Shown piece after piece: positions 9,043 through 16,258 of a DNA stretch of 64,000 nucleotides. The stretch spans positions 1 through 64,000 of the forward strand of contig JAEZRP010000032.1 in the NCBI GenBank assembly GCA_023444095.1, in the 5' to 3' direction. Position numbers and translations under genes: made by a program. The notes under the pieces were generated by a model, which saw only the letters and a list, made by a program, of their open reading frames with translations, ran no database searches and had not been told where the DNA came from. This DNA comes from Bacillota bacterium. Lineage in GTDB: Bacteria > Bacillota > Clostridia > Christensenellales > Aristaeellaceae. Within the stretch, counting starts at the first letter, position 1, and every line of letters starts with the position of its first letter.

Positions 9043-9290
9043 CCCCTGGACCCCCGCCAAAAGGACTGAGTCCCTTTGGAATCCTTATGCTAGGGTGTAA
9101 TTTTGATTTTTGTCCGTCGGCGGCTCGGGAGCCCAAGCCCCGAGCCGCCGAATTTCGGAAAAGGACTGTACTCCCCCTCGCCTCGATCGTCCGAGGTCTG
9201 GGCCCCGGGCGATCCGACGGAAAAAATTGCGGTTTTACGCTTCCAGTTCGGGATTCCTAAGGGACATTCCCTTGGGCGGGGGTCTCGGGC
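9043..9290. repeat. MITE/REP-like element with inverted terminal repeats
   Basis: Two copies of a roughly 40-nt sequence face outward. One is on the minus strand (9084 to 9043) and one on the plus strand (9251 to 9290). Both read GGATTCC(A/T)AAGGGAC, then a TCC-type return arm, then TTGG(G)CGGGGGTC. Each copy contains its own small palindrome (9057-9079 and 9256-9276). Between them lies a perfect 12-bp hairpin (9118-9129 with 9139-9150) and a smaller one near 9184-9200. No transposase is encoded. The right copy overlaps the stop of rimI and supplies its C-terminal tail. A weakly similar palindrome (CAAGGAACAGTCCCTTG) lies at 5324-5340. It is best explained as a non-autonomous repeat of the REP/REPIN or MITE kind. 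Confidence 0.6.
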
Positions 9291-9754
9291 GTCCCCCCAT
9301 CCCCTCCCAGTTCCTCCAGCGCCATGACGAGCGCGTCCTCGCGGTTGTCCTCGTAGTAGCGCTTGCGATAGCCGACGTCAATGAAGCCGAGCTTGTGGTA
9401 GAGGTTTTGGGCGATTTGATTGGAGCGGCGGCACTCGAGGGTCATCCACGTCATGCCGTTTTCCGCGGCAAGTCGGATGAGCGCGCGCATGAGCGCCTCG
9501 CCGATTCCCCGGCCGCGCGCGTCCGCGCGGACGGCGACGTTCGTAACGTGCGCCTCGTCGAGCACGAACCACATGCCCGCGTAGCCGAGGATCTCGGAAC
9601 CTTCCCGGACGACGAGGTAGCGCGCGCAGGCGTTCTCCGTCACCTCGCGCTCAAGCGAGGCACGCGACCACGGGACCGCGAAGGTCGCGCGTTCGATCTG
9701 TTCGACCTGATCGACGTCCGCGAGCGTCATGAGCGAAAATGCGATCTCACACAC
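9257..9754 (-). CDS. rimI: ribosomal protein S18 alanine N-acetyltransferase
   Basis: A 165-aa GNAT enzyme. RimI acetylates the N-terminal Ala of ribosomal protein S18. The acetyl-CoA motif A is VAVRADARGRGIGEALM (about 80-97), and a RimI-like NLYHKLGFIDVGYRKRYY follows near 130-145. The gene overlaps tsaB by 8 bp, the common tsaE-tsaB-rimI order. The protein continues about 15 residues past the usual end of the fold (GGDGGTPETPAQGNVP); that tail is encoded by the inverted-repeat element at 9251-9290, so the natural stop appears to have been replaced by an insertion. The catalytic fold is intact. Confidence 0.88.
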   Translation of the reverse strand: MCEIAFSLMTLADVDQVEQIERATFAVPWSRASLEREVTENACARYLVVREGSEILGYAGMWFVLDEAHVTNVAVRADARGRGIGEALMRALIRLAAENGMTWMTLECRRSNQIAQNLYHKLGFIDVGYRKRYYEDNREDALVMALEELGGDGGTPETPAQGNVP

Positions 9755-10445
9755 GGGAAAGCCTCGCCATCCGCTCGCGCTCCGCCTGCGGTTTTCGGAG
9801 GTATACGGGCGTCAGCGCCCGCGCCTCGACCCACTCGTTCTCCCTGTGGGCGGCGAGAACCGCCACCGCGTCCGCGCGCAGGGACAGAAGGTTCGCGGGC
9901 GGAAGGAACGCCCGATCGCCGAGCATATCTTTGATCTTTTCCGCGTTCGCGGAAGCGCCGTCGCCCACGAAGGCAAAGCGTTCGCGGGGCGGGAGCGCGC
10001 GAATGAACGCTTCGAGCGGGAGAGCGTCGTCGTCCAGAACGCGCGCTGGCATGCCGGATTTCACGTCGAACGCCGCGCAGTAGACTTGGCCACGCCGGGC
10101 ATCGAGGATCGGGCACACGAGCCCGTCGAAGCCCGCGAGATTCAGGGACAGCGCCTCGAGCGCATGGACGGGCGCGCAAGGCTTGCTCCACGCGTGCGCG
10201 AAGCCCTTCGCCGCGCACACGCCGATGCGCACGCCCGTGAACGAGCCCGGCCCGGCGACGACGGCGTAAAGGTCGATCTCGCGCGGGGTCAGGTCGGCGG
10301 CCTCGAGCGCGCGGTCGATGGCGGGCATGATGGTTTCCGAATGCGTGAGCCCCGAGTCCATCGCGACGAGCTGCGCGATCCGCCCGTCTTTCATGACGCA
10401 GCAGCCCGCGACGGGACCGGATGTGTCGATCGAAAGGATATTCAC
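9747..10445 (-). CDS. tsaB: tRNA threonylcarbamoyladenosine biosynthesis protein TsaB
   Basis: A 232-aa ASKHA-fold protein. TsaB is the scaffold partner of TsaD in making t6A37 on ANN-decoding tRNAs. Seen: N-terminal NILSIDTSG, then GSFTGVRIG near 70 and ARRGQVY near 120, the standard TsaB landmarks. I use the GTG at 10445 because it gives a GTGA overlap with the tsaE stop and has GGAGG 8 nt upstream; the ATG at 10460 has a purine run touching it with no spacing. It sits in the tsaE-tsaB-rimI cluster, with TsaD not in this window. Confidence 0.9.
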   Translation of the reverse strand: MNILSIDTSGPVAGCCVMKDGRIAQLVAMDSGLTHSETIMPAIDRALEAADLTPREIDLYAVVAGPGSFTGVRIGVCAAKGFAHAWSKPCAPVHALEALSLNLAGFDGLVCPILDARRGQVYCAAFDVKSGMPARVLDDDALPLEAFIRALPPRERFAFVGDGASANAEKIKDMLGDRAFLPPANLLSLRADAVAVLAAHRENEWVEARALTPVYLRKPQAERERMARLSRV

Positions 10446-10885
10446 GCGCCCGCCCTCCATCCTTCGAGCCCGGACCGTTCATCCGTCTCGATGATCCGCT
10501 CGTCCTCGTTCTCTCCCCGCTCGATTCTGATGCGGACAGCGCCCGCAGGGTTCAGGTCCGCCATTTCCGGCCACTCGACGACCGCCACGCCGTCGCCGCC
10601 CAAAAATTCCTCCAGCCCCGCCGCATAGAACTCGTCGGGGTCCGAAAGCCGGTAGAGGTCGAAGTGATAGAGCTTTTTGTCGCCCTCGTAGGGAATCATG
10701 ATCGTAAACGTCGGGCTGGGCATAGGCCCGGCGATCCCCTGTGCGGCGGCGATCCCCCGCGCGAGGACGGACTTGCCCGCGCCGAGGTCGCCGCAGAGTA
10801 AAACCACGTCGCCCGGAGCGAGAGTCGCCCCGAGCGCCGCACCAAATTCAAACGTGTCGCGCGCGCCGCGCGTCAGATATTTCAT
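10442..10885 (-). CDS. tsaE: tRNA threonylcarbamoyladenosine biosynthesis ATPase TsaE
   Basis: A 147-aa P-loop ATPase that resets the TsaB-TsaD complex in t6A synthesis. The Walker A is GDLGAGKS (about 33-40), followed by SPTFTIMIPYEG near 67 and HFDLYRLSDPDEF near 82, all hallmarks of TsaE (YjeE). The start at 10885 overlaps the amidohydrolase stop (10882), and its own stop overlaps the tsaB GTG, so the block amidohydrolase-tsaE-tsaB-rimI is tightly coupled. Length is typical. Confidence 0.93.
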   Translation of the reverse strand: MKYLTRGARDTFEFGAALGATLAPGDVVLLCGDLGAGKSVLARGIAAAQGIAGPMPSPTFTIMIPYEGDKKLYHFDLYRLSDPDEFYAAGLEEFLGGDGVAVVEWPEMADLNPAGAVRIRIERGENEDERIIETDERSGLEGWRAGA

Positions 10886-12036
10886 TTTTCGAAAACCACG
10901 TCTCCGTTGATCACCGTCAGAACCGCCCTGCTCCGGCAGTCGAGCGGGTCGCCCTCGTAGAGAACCACGTCCGCGTCCTTGCCCTCGCGGATGGAGCCGA
11001 CCTTGTCCTCGAGCCCGATCATCTTCGCGGCGTTGATCGTGATCGCTTTCATCGCCTCGTACTCCGGGAGCCCTTCTGACACGCAGATACCCGCCTGCAC
11101 GCGCAAATGCTGGATCGGGATAACCGGGTGATCGGTCATGAGCGCGAAGGGAACGCCCGCCTTGTAGAACTCGTAGGGCGCGCGAAACGCCATATTCCGA
11201 AGCTCGATTTTCGAGCGCTCGGAGAACAGCGGACCGAGGATGCAGCCCACGATGTTCGCCTTTTTGAGCTCGTCGAGGATCAGGTACCCCTCAGTGCAGT
11301 GGTCGATGGTTGCCTTGAGCCCGAACTCGGTCGCGAGCCGGACCGCAGTCATGATGTCGTCCGCACGGTGCGCGTGCATCTTGACGGGAAGCTCGCCCCG
11401 GAGGGCGCTCGCCATGACCTCAAGCCCCAGATCGCGCGCGGGGCGCTTCTCGGGGTCGGAATTCTCCGCCTTTTCCATGTACTCGCGCGCCTTGATGAAC
11501 GCCTCGCGGAAAATCGCGGCGGTCGCCATGCGCGTGGACGGCGACTTTTTAAGGCCCGAATAGCAGCGCTTCGGGTTTTCGCCGAACGCGCTCTTGAGCG
11601 ACTGCGGCTCCCTGATGACCATCTCGCCCATGGTCCGCCCCGCGGTCTTCATGGCGAGGAACTGCCCGCCGATGACGTTCGCGGAGCCGGGCCCGGTCGA
11701 AACGGTGGTGACGCCGCCCGCGATCGCCTCACGGAAGCAGGGATCGACCGGATTGACCGCATCCAGCGCGCGCAGCGCCGGGGAAACGGGCTCGACGACC
11801 TCGTTGCCGTCCGCGCCCTCGAAACCCATGCCATCCTCCCACATGCCGATGTGGCAATGGGCGTCCACGATGCCGGGCATGAGCACGCGGCCCCTGGCGT
11901 CAAACACCTTCGCGCCGGGCGCGGAGAGGTTCTGGCCGACGGCGATGATCTTCGCGCCGTCCATGAGTACGTCGCCGCGCTCCACGCGGCCGCCTTCATC
12001 CATTGTATAGAGATCGGCATTCTTGATGAGAATCAT
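10882..12036 (-). CDS. amidohydrolase (imidazolonepropionase-like)
   Basis: A 384-aa metal-dependent amidohydrolase. The N-terminal beta-sandwich leads to GIVDAHCHIG with the HxH metal ligands His60 and His62. Further ligands are likely in KMHAHRADD (about 218) and TIDHCTEGY (about 240), and the catalytic Asp is in LMTDHP near 300. The C-terminus VGSIREGKDADVVLYEGDPL is the standard composite-domain closure. Proteins of this kind are widespread in Clostridia next to unrelated genes, and the natural substrate is not known. GGAGGG lies 6 nt before the start. It follows galK by 12 bp and overlaps tsaE, so it shares the galK operon. Confidence 0.87.
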   Translation of the reverse strand: MILIKNADLYTMDEGGRVERGDVLMDGAKIIAVGQNLSAPGAKVFDARGRVLMPGIVDAHCHIGMWEDGMGFEGADGNEVVEPVSPALRALDAVNPVDPCFREAIAGGVTTVSTGPGSANVIGGQFLAMKTAGRTMGEMVIREPQSLKSAFGENPKRCYSGLKKSPSTRMATAAIFREAFIKAREYMEKAENSDPEKRPARDLGLEVMASALRGELPVKMHAHRADDIMTAVRLATEFGLKATIDHCTEGYLILDELKKANIVGCILGPLFSERSKIELRNMAFRAPYEFYKAGVPFALMTDHPVIPIQHLRVQAGICVSEGLPEYEAMKAITINAAKMIGLEDKVGSIREGKDADVVLYEGDPLDCRSRAVLTVINGDVVFEK

Positions 12037-12048
12037 ATGTAGCCCTCC

Positions 12049-13296
12049 CTATTTCATGTATACGGCTCCCTCGGGCCGGATCGCAAGCACCTTGACCGCC
12101 CCGTCTCCGAACGCCCCGTCCATGGCCGCGCGGTAGCTTTCCGTCATGTCCTTCGGCACGAACGCGAGGATGGTTCCCGCGAACCCGCCGCCGTGGATGC
12201 GCCACGCGCCCTTCCCCGCGAGCATGCGCCTGCTCATCTCGAGCGCGAGGCACATTTCCTGATTGTCGGATTTCGCGACGTAGAGGTTCTGAAGCAGCTT
12301 CCAGCTCGACTCGCCGGACGCGATGACCGCCGCGAAGAACGCCCCGATGTCGTCGTTCTTGAGCGCGTCGACGGCCTCGCCCACGCGCGCGGTCTCATCC
12401 GCGAAGTGGAGCGCGCGCAGGATCGCGCGGTCCGGCACCCTGTTCTTGAGCGCGGGAATCGCCCGCAGGATGTCCTCGGCCGTGAACCCCGCCAGCACCT
12501 CATTGCCCATCGCCGCGGCGACGGCCTTCATCTCGCCGGGGATCGCGGCGTAATCGGCGGTCAGGTTTCCGTGCTCTCCGCCCGCGGACACCACGCACAC
12601 ATCGTAGCCCTTTTTGCCGAAATCATAGGCGATCGCCTCGACGACGGGCGCGTCCGGCCCGAAATCGATGGTCACGAGCCCCCCGACGGCGCTCGCCATC
12701 TGGTCCATGAGTCCGCAGGGCTTTCCGAAGAAGTTGTTCTCGGCGTACTGCGCGATCTGGGCGTTCAGCTTGGGATCGACCCTCCAGCCCCCATAGAGCG
12801 CGTCGAAGATCGCGACCAGGAGCACCTCGAACGCCGCCGAGGAGGAAAGGCCCGAGCCCTTGAGGACCGTGGAATTCACGCACGCCGAAAAGCCGCCGAT
12901 TTCATAGCCGAGCTCCTTCATGCGCGCGGCGACGCCACGGATGAGAGACAAAGTCGTCTCCCGCTCGCCCGCGACGGGCTGGAGCGTCTGGAGCGAAACC
13001 CGAAAGGGCCGCGCGTATCCATCCGAATACAGCTCGACGCGCATGTCGTCGCGCCCCCTGACCGCCGCAACGGTGTCCATGTCGACCGCCGCCGCGAGCA
13101 CGCGCCCCCGGTTGTGGTCGGTGTGGTTGCCAATCACCTCGGTGCGACCCGGCGCGGAAACGAACATCTCCGGCTCCTGCGAAAAGCGCCTGCGGAACCC
13201 GTCCGCGAGCGCCTGATATCTCGTCAACTGGTCGGTTCCCGCGTAGAGCGCGTCCAAGCGCGCGGCGTTGGCCGACAGAATCGACTGTACGTCCAT
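12049..13296 (-). CDS. galK: galactokinase
   Basis: A 415-aa GHMP kinase that phosphorylates galactose at C1 with ATP, the first Leloir step. Seen: galactokinase signature GRTEVIGNHTDHNRG near 45-60 (GRVNLIGEHTDY in classic enzymes), ATP loop GSGLSSSAAFEV near 135-146, and the C-terminal GGGFAGTILAFV near 365. The GNHTDH variant keeps the HTD needed for sugar binding. The start at 13296 (MDVQSIL) has GGGGGA upstream. Its promoter lies at 13331-13359, and galT is transcribed in the opposite direction. Downstream come the amidohydrolase and tsaE-tsaB-rimI. No galE is in the window. Confidence 0.92.
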   Translation of the reverse strand: MDVQSILSANAARLDALYAGTDQLTRYQALADGFRRRFSQEPEMFVSAPGRTEVIGNHTDHNRGRVLAAAVDMDTVAAVRGRDDMRVELYSDGYARPFRVSLQTLQPVAGERETTLSLIRGVAARMKELGYEIGGFSACVNSTVLKGSGLSSSAAFEVLLVAIFDALYGGWRVDPKLNAQIAQYAENNFFGKPCGLMDQMASAVGGLVTIDFGPDAPVVEAIAYDFGKKGYDVCVVSAGGEHGNLTADYAAIPGEMKAVAAAMGNEVLAGFTAEDILRAIPALKNRVPDRAILRALHFADETARVGEAVDALKNDDIGAFFAAVIASGESSWKLLQNLYVAKSDNQEMCLALEMSRRMLAGKGAWRIHGGGFAGTILAFVPKDMTESYRAAMDGAFGDGAVKVLAIRPEGAVYMK

Positions 13297-13330
13297 TCGA
13301 ATCCCCCGCTTCCAGAAAACAATCATTGTT

Positions 13331-13359
13331 ATTTTACCCCGGGGATATAACAGAAGCAA
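13331..13359 (-). promoter_or_regulatory. galK operon promoter
   Basis: The minus strand reads TTGCTT (13359-13354), a 17-bp spacer and TAAAAT (13336-13331). It is back-to-back with the galT promoter. Confidence 0.6.
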
Positions 13360-13381
13360 GGATAAATTAAAATCTTTACGA

Positions 13382-13424
13382 TTGACACGCCCCGATGCGT
13401 CGCAGATAATAGACGGGACGCATC
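13382..13424 (+). promoter_or_regulatory. galT promoter with overlapping inverted-repeat operator
   Basis: TTGACA (13382-13387), a 17-bp spacer and GATAAT (13405-13410) give a near-consensus promoter 32 bp before the galT ATG. GATGCGTC (13394-13401) and GACGCATC (13417-13424) form an 8-bp inverted repeat with a 15-bp centre that holds the -10 box. A repressor bound there would block initiation. The regulator is not in this window. Confidence 0.7.
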
Positions 13425-13441
13425 AAAAGGAGAAGACACAT

Positions 13442-14959
13442 ATGTCGAATCTCGCCACACAGACCATCCATCGCCTGCTCGATTTCGCGCAGGCGCGCGG
13501 GCTCGTCTATCCCATCGACCGGGCGTATTGCTTCAACCGGCTACTTGAAATCATGGGGATGACCGCGCCGGAGGACACCGAGCCGACGCCGGAGCCCGCG
13601 CCGCAAACCGCCGAGGTATACCTCGAGGCGCTGGCCGACTGCGCGGAGGCGCAGGGCATAATCGGGGCGGGCGACGAGGCGCGCGAGCTTTTCATGGCGA
13701 AGGTCATGGGCGCTCTGACGCCTGCGCCCGCCGAGGTGCGCGAGAAGTTCGCAAAGCTTCTCGGCGCATCGCCGGAGATGGCGACAAACTGGTTCTACGA
13801 CATGTGCAGAGCGAACGATTACATCAAAGTGAGCCGGATCGCGAACAACCAAAGATTCTTCGAGGATTCCCCCTGCGGACGGCTCGAGATCACGATCAAC
13901 CTTTCAAAACCCGAAAAGGACCCCCGCGACATCGCTGCCGCGCGCGCACTTCCGCAGGTCGGGTATCCCAAGTGCATGCTGTGCGTGGAAAACGTGGGCT
14001 ACGCGGGCCGCCCCGGCTTCCCCGCGCGCCAGAACCACCGCATGGTGCCCGTAAAGCTCGGCGGCGAGAACTGGTTTATGCAGTATTCGCCGTACCTGTA
14101 CTACGACGAGCACTGCATCGTCCTCCACGAAAAGCATGTGCCCATGGCGATCACGGAAGAAACGTTCGTCCGGCTCTTCGACTTTGTGTCGCTGTTTCCG
14201 CACTACTTTCTCGGTTCGAACGCGGACCTGCCCATCGTGGGCGGCTCGATCCTGAACCACGACCACTTCCAGGGTGGCAGGCACCGCTTCCCCATGGATG
14301 AGGCGAAGGCGAAGTTCGCGCTCGAGGGCATACCGGGCGTCGAGGCTGAGGTCGCGGACTGGCCGATGACCTGCGTCCGTCTGCGCGGTCGGGACAGGAA
14401 CCTTCTCACCGAGACGGCGATGCGCATCCTGGGTAGCTGGCGCGCCTACTCGGACCCGGAGCGCGGCATCTTTGCCGAGACGGATGGGGTTCCGCACAAC
14501 GCCGTCACGCCGATCCTCCGAATCGAGGACGCGAAGTGGAAGCTCGACCTCGTTCTGCGCAACAACCTGACGACGCAGGAACATCCGCTGGGCGTCTTCC
14601 ACCCGCACGAGGACCTTCATCACATCAAGAAGGAGAACATCGGACTCATCGAGGTGATGGGCATGTTCATTTTGCCCGGACGCCTCGTGGGCGAGTTTGC
14701 GGAGCTTCGAAAATACCTGACCGGGGAAACGCCCATCGACGAGATTCCGCGCGAAGGCTCCCCCGTGCGCAAGCATTTCACGTGGATCAGCGGGGTCGCG
14801 AAGGGCGCCGGGACGAATCTCTCCGCCGGGGAGGCGGACGCGGTCCTCCGGAAGGCGCTGGCCGTGAAGTGCGCGCGGGTGCTGTCCGACGCGGGCGTCA
14901 TGAAGGACGACGAGAGCGTGCTCAATTTCCTTGCGACCGTCGGTTTTACCAAAAAGTAA
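13442..14959 (+). CDS. galT: UDP-glucose--hexose-1-phosphate uridylyltransferase, class II
   Basis: A 505-aa enzyme of the Firmicutes-type GalT (GalP_UDP_transf family, class II), near the length of the B. subtilis protein. It exchanges UMP between UDP-glucose and galactose-1-phosphate. Seen: PKCMLCVENVGYAGRPGFPARQNHR near 177-200, and SILNHDHFQGGRH near 273-284, which aligns with the active-site HxH(Q) segment. The ATG at 13442 has AGGAG 8 nt upstream. It is divergent from galK and carries its own promoter, so the two Leloir genes are probably co-regulated from the shared 145-bp region. Confidence 0.93.
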   Translation: MSNLATQTIHRLLDFAQARGLVYPIDRAYCFNRLLEIMGMTAPEDTEPTPEPAPQTAEVYLEALADCAEAQGIIGAGDEARELFMAKVMGALTPAPAEVREKFAKLLGASPEMATNWFYDMCRANDYIKVSRIANNQRFFEDSPCGRLEITINLSKPEKDPRDIAAARALPQVGYPKCMLCVENVGYAGRPGFPARQNHRMVPVKLGGENWFMQYSPYLYYDEHCIVLHEKHVPMAITEETFVRLFDFVSLFPHYFLGSNADLPIVGGSILNHDHFQGGRHRFPMDEAKAKFALEGIPGVEAEVADWPMTCVRLRGRDRNLLTETAMRILGSWRAYSDPERGIFAETDGVPHNAVTPILRIEDAKWKLDLVLRNNLTTQEHPLGVFHPHEDLHHIKKENIGLIEVMGMFILPGRLVGEFAELRKYLTGETPIDEIPREGSPVRKHFTWISGVAKGAGTNLSAGEADAVLRKALAVKCARVLSDAGVMKDDESVLNFLATVGFTKK

Positions 14960-14971
14960 CGCGCCCGGGGA

Positions 14972-15000
14972 TTGACGGATCGGATTTCGCGGCGTATGAT
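14972..15000 (+). promoter_or_regulatory. strong promoter of the leader peptide / ABC exporter operon
   Basis: TTGACG (14972-14977), a 17-bp spacer and TATGAT (14995-15000). Transcription should begin near 15007, only 36 nt before the leader ATG. The stretch 14960-15276 otherwise holds only the leader ORF, an RNA stem at 15116-15140 and the terminator at 15158-15186. Confidence 0.8.
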
Positions 15001-15042
15001 ACTTTGCAACAATCAAGTCAGTTTTGAGGGAGGCGTGCAGGG

Positions 15043-15105
15043 ATGAAGCCGTGTTTCGAGCAGCAGATGCTTCACGTTATTATCATCTCGGCGCATTCCG
15101 CATAG
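15043..15105 (+). CDS. 20-residue leader peptide (candidate attenuation sensor)
   Basis: A very short ORF beginning MKPCFEQQMLHV and ending IIISAHSA before a TAG stop. It has an excellent ribosome binding site (GAGGGAGG at 15026-15033, 9 nt before ATG) and its own strong promoter at 14972-15000. It is followed by an RNA stem (15116-15140) and an intrinsic terminator (15158-15186) lying before the ABC transporter. The last codons (GCGCATTCCGC at 15091-15101) can also pair with GCGGATGCGC at 15116-15125, so ribosome position on the ORF could choose between structures. There are no runs of a single amino-acid codon except three Ile, so a ribosome-stalling (drug-sensing) peptide fits better than amino-acid attenuation. 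Inference only. Confidence 0.65.
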   Translation: MKPCFEQQMLHVIIISAHSA

Positions 15106-15115
15106 CATAGGCAAG

Positions 15116-15140
15116 GCGGATGCGCGGGGAACGCGTCCGC
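15116..15140 (+). promoter_or_regulatory. leader RNA stem, possible anti- or pre-terminator structure
   Basis: GCGGATGCG (15116-15124) pairs with CGCGTCCGC (15132-15140), nine pairs including one U-G, with a 7-nt loop. The 5' arm competes with a segment inside the leader ORF (15091-15101). Confidence 0.5.
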
Positions 15141-15157
15141 ATCGGCTGAAAAAAGGC

Positions 15158-15186
15158 GGGGTCGGTGCATACCGACCTCGTTTTTT
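15158..15186 (+). terminator. intrinsic terminator in the ABC exporter leader
   Basis: GGTCGGT-GCAT-ACCGACC, with flanking G-U/G-C pairs, is followed by a run of six T at 15181-15186. It lies between the leader peptide and the ATPase gene with no gene ending here except galT about 200 bp back. Its position is right for attenuation. Confidence 0.75.
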
Positions 15187-15276
15187 ATATCCAGTTTGTC
15201 GACGTGCCGATTCCGTATGCGGCCGCCGACCCGCAATCCGCACGCGGATTGCGAATCTTACGATGGAGGGATGACC

Positions 15277-16257
15277 ATGGATTGCGTGTTGGCAAGGGGG
15301 CTGACGAAGACGTACCGCTCTCGCGTGAAGAGCCCGGGGCTCGCGGCCTCGATTCGCGCGCTGGCAAGGCCCGAGTACCGGGAGGTCAGGGCCGTCCGGG
15401 GCATCGACTTTTCGGTGCGCGCGGGCGAGCGGCTCGCATTCATCGGCCCCAACGGCGCGGGGAAATCGACCACGATCAAGATGATGACGGGCATCCTCAC
15501 GCCCACGTCGGGCGAGATCTCGGTGCTCGGCATGGATCCCATGCGCGAGCGGAAGAGGCTTTCCCGGCGCATCGGCACCGTGTTTGGCCAAAAGTCACAG
15601 CTCTGGTTCCACCTCCCGCCCGCGGACAGCTTCGAGCTCCTGGGCGCAATCTACGACATCGACCGGGATGTCCTGAAATCCCGCACGAGCGGGCTGGTCG
15701 AGGCGTTCGGGCTCGGGGACTTCTTCCGCACACCCGTGAGAAGGCTCTCCCTCGGCCAGCGCATCCGCTGCGAGGTCGCGGCCTCCCTTCTCCACGAACC
15801 TGAGATCCTGTTCCTCGACGAACCGACGATCGGGCTCGACGTGGTCGTCAAGCAGGAGCTGCGCGCGCGCATCCTCGAAATGAACCGGGAGCGCGGCACG
15901 ACGGTTTTCCTCACGAGCCACGACGCGGGCGACATCGAGAACATCTGCCAGCGCGCGATCGTGATCGACGAGGGTGGCATCGTGATCGACGAGCCTGTGG
16001 AGGAATTGCGCACCAAGCACATCTCCCGAAAACGCGTCACCGTGCGCTATCGGTCGGAGGTCGAGATCGCGCCGCCCGCGTGGGCCGACGTCATCGATCT
16101 CACGAAATCGAGCGCGATCTTCTCCGTCGACACCAACGTCATCTCCATCGACGAGGCGCTGCGCGGGGTCGTCGCGCTCGGGCCGGTGAGCGACATTACC
16201 GTCGAGGACCCCTCGATGGAAAAAATCATCGCCTCGATCTTCAAGGGGGACAGGTGA
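15277..16257 (+). CDS. ABC-2 type exporter, ATP-binding protein
   Basis: A 326-aa ABC ATPase of the kind paired with ABC-2 permeases (NatA/DrrA-like). Walker A is GPNGAGKST, the Q-loop region is FGQKSQL, the signature is LSLGQ (variant of LSGGQ), Walker B is ILFLDEPTIGLD, and the H-loop is TSHDAGDI. A C-terminal extension of about 90 residues follows, as in DrrA-type proteins. I choose the ATG at 15277 because GGAGGG is 6-7 nt upstream; the ATG at 15271 touches that site. It heads a four-gene exporter operon placed behind a leader peptide and terminator. The cargo is unknown; drugs or lipids are typical. Confidence 0.9.
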   Translation: MDCVLARGLTKTYRSRVKSPGLAASIRALARPEYREVRAVRGIDFSVRAGERLAFIGPNGAGKSTTIKMMTGILTPTSGEISVLGMDPMRERKRLSRRIGTVFGQKSQLWFHLPPADSFELLGAIYDIDRDVLKSRTSGLVEAFGLGDFFRTPVRRLSLGQRIRCEVAASLLHEPEILFLDEPTIGLDVVVKQELRARILEMNRERGTTVFLTSHDAGDIENICQRAIVIDEGGIVIDEPVEELRTKHISRKRVTVRYRSEVEIAPPAWADVIDLTKSSAIFSVDTNVISIDEALRGVVALGPVSDITVEDPSMEKIIASIFKGDR

Positions 16258-16258
16258 C

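Noticed and set aside
9118..9150. Perfect 12-bp hairpin as a rho-independent terminator of rimI.
   Set aside because: No T-run follows on the minus strand; the hairpin is better explained as the centre of the inverted-repeat element.
10446..10460. ATG start for tsaB at 10460.
   Set aside because: No spacing to a ribosome binding site. The GTG at 10445 overlaps the tsaE stop and has GGAGG at the right distance.
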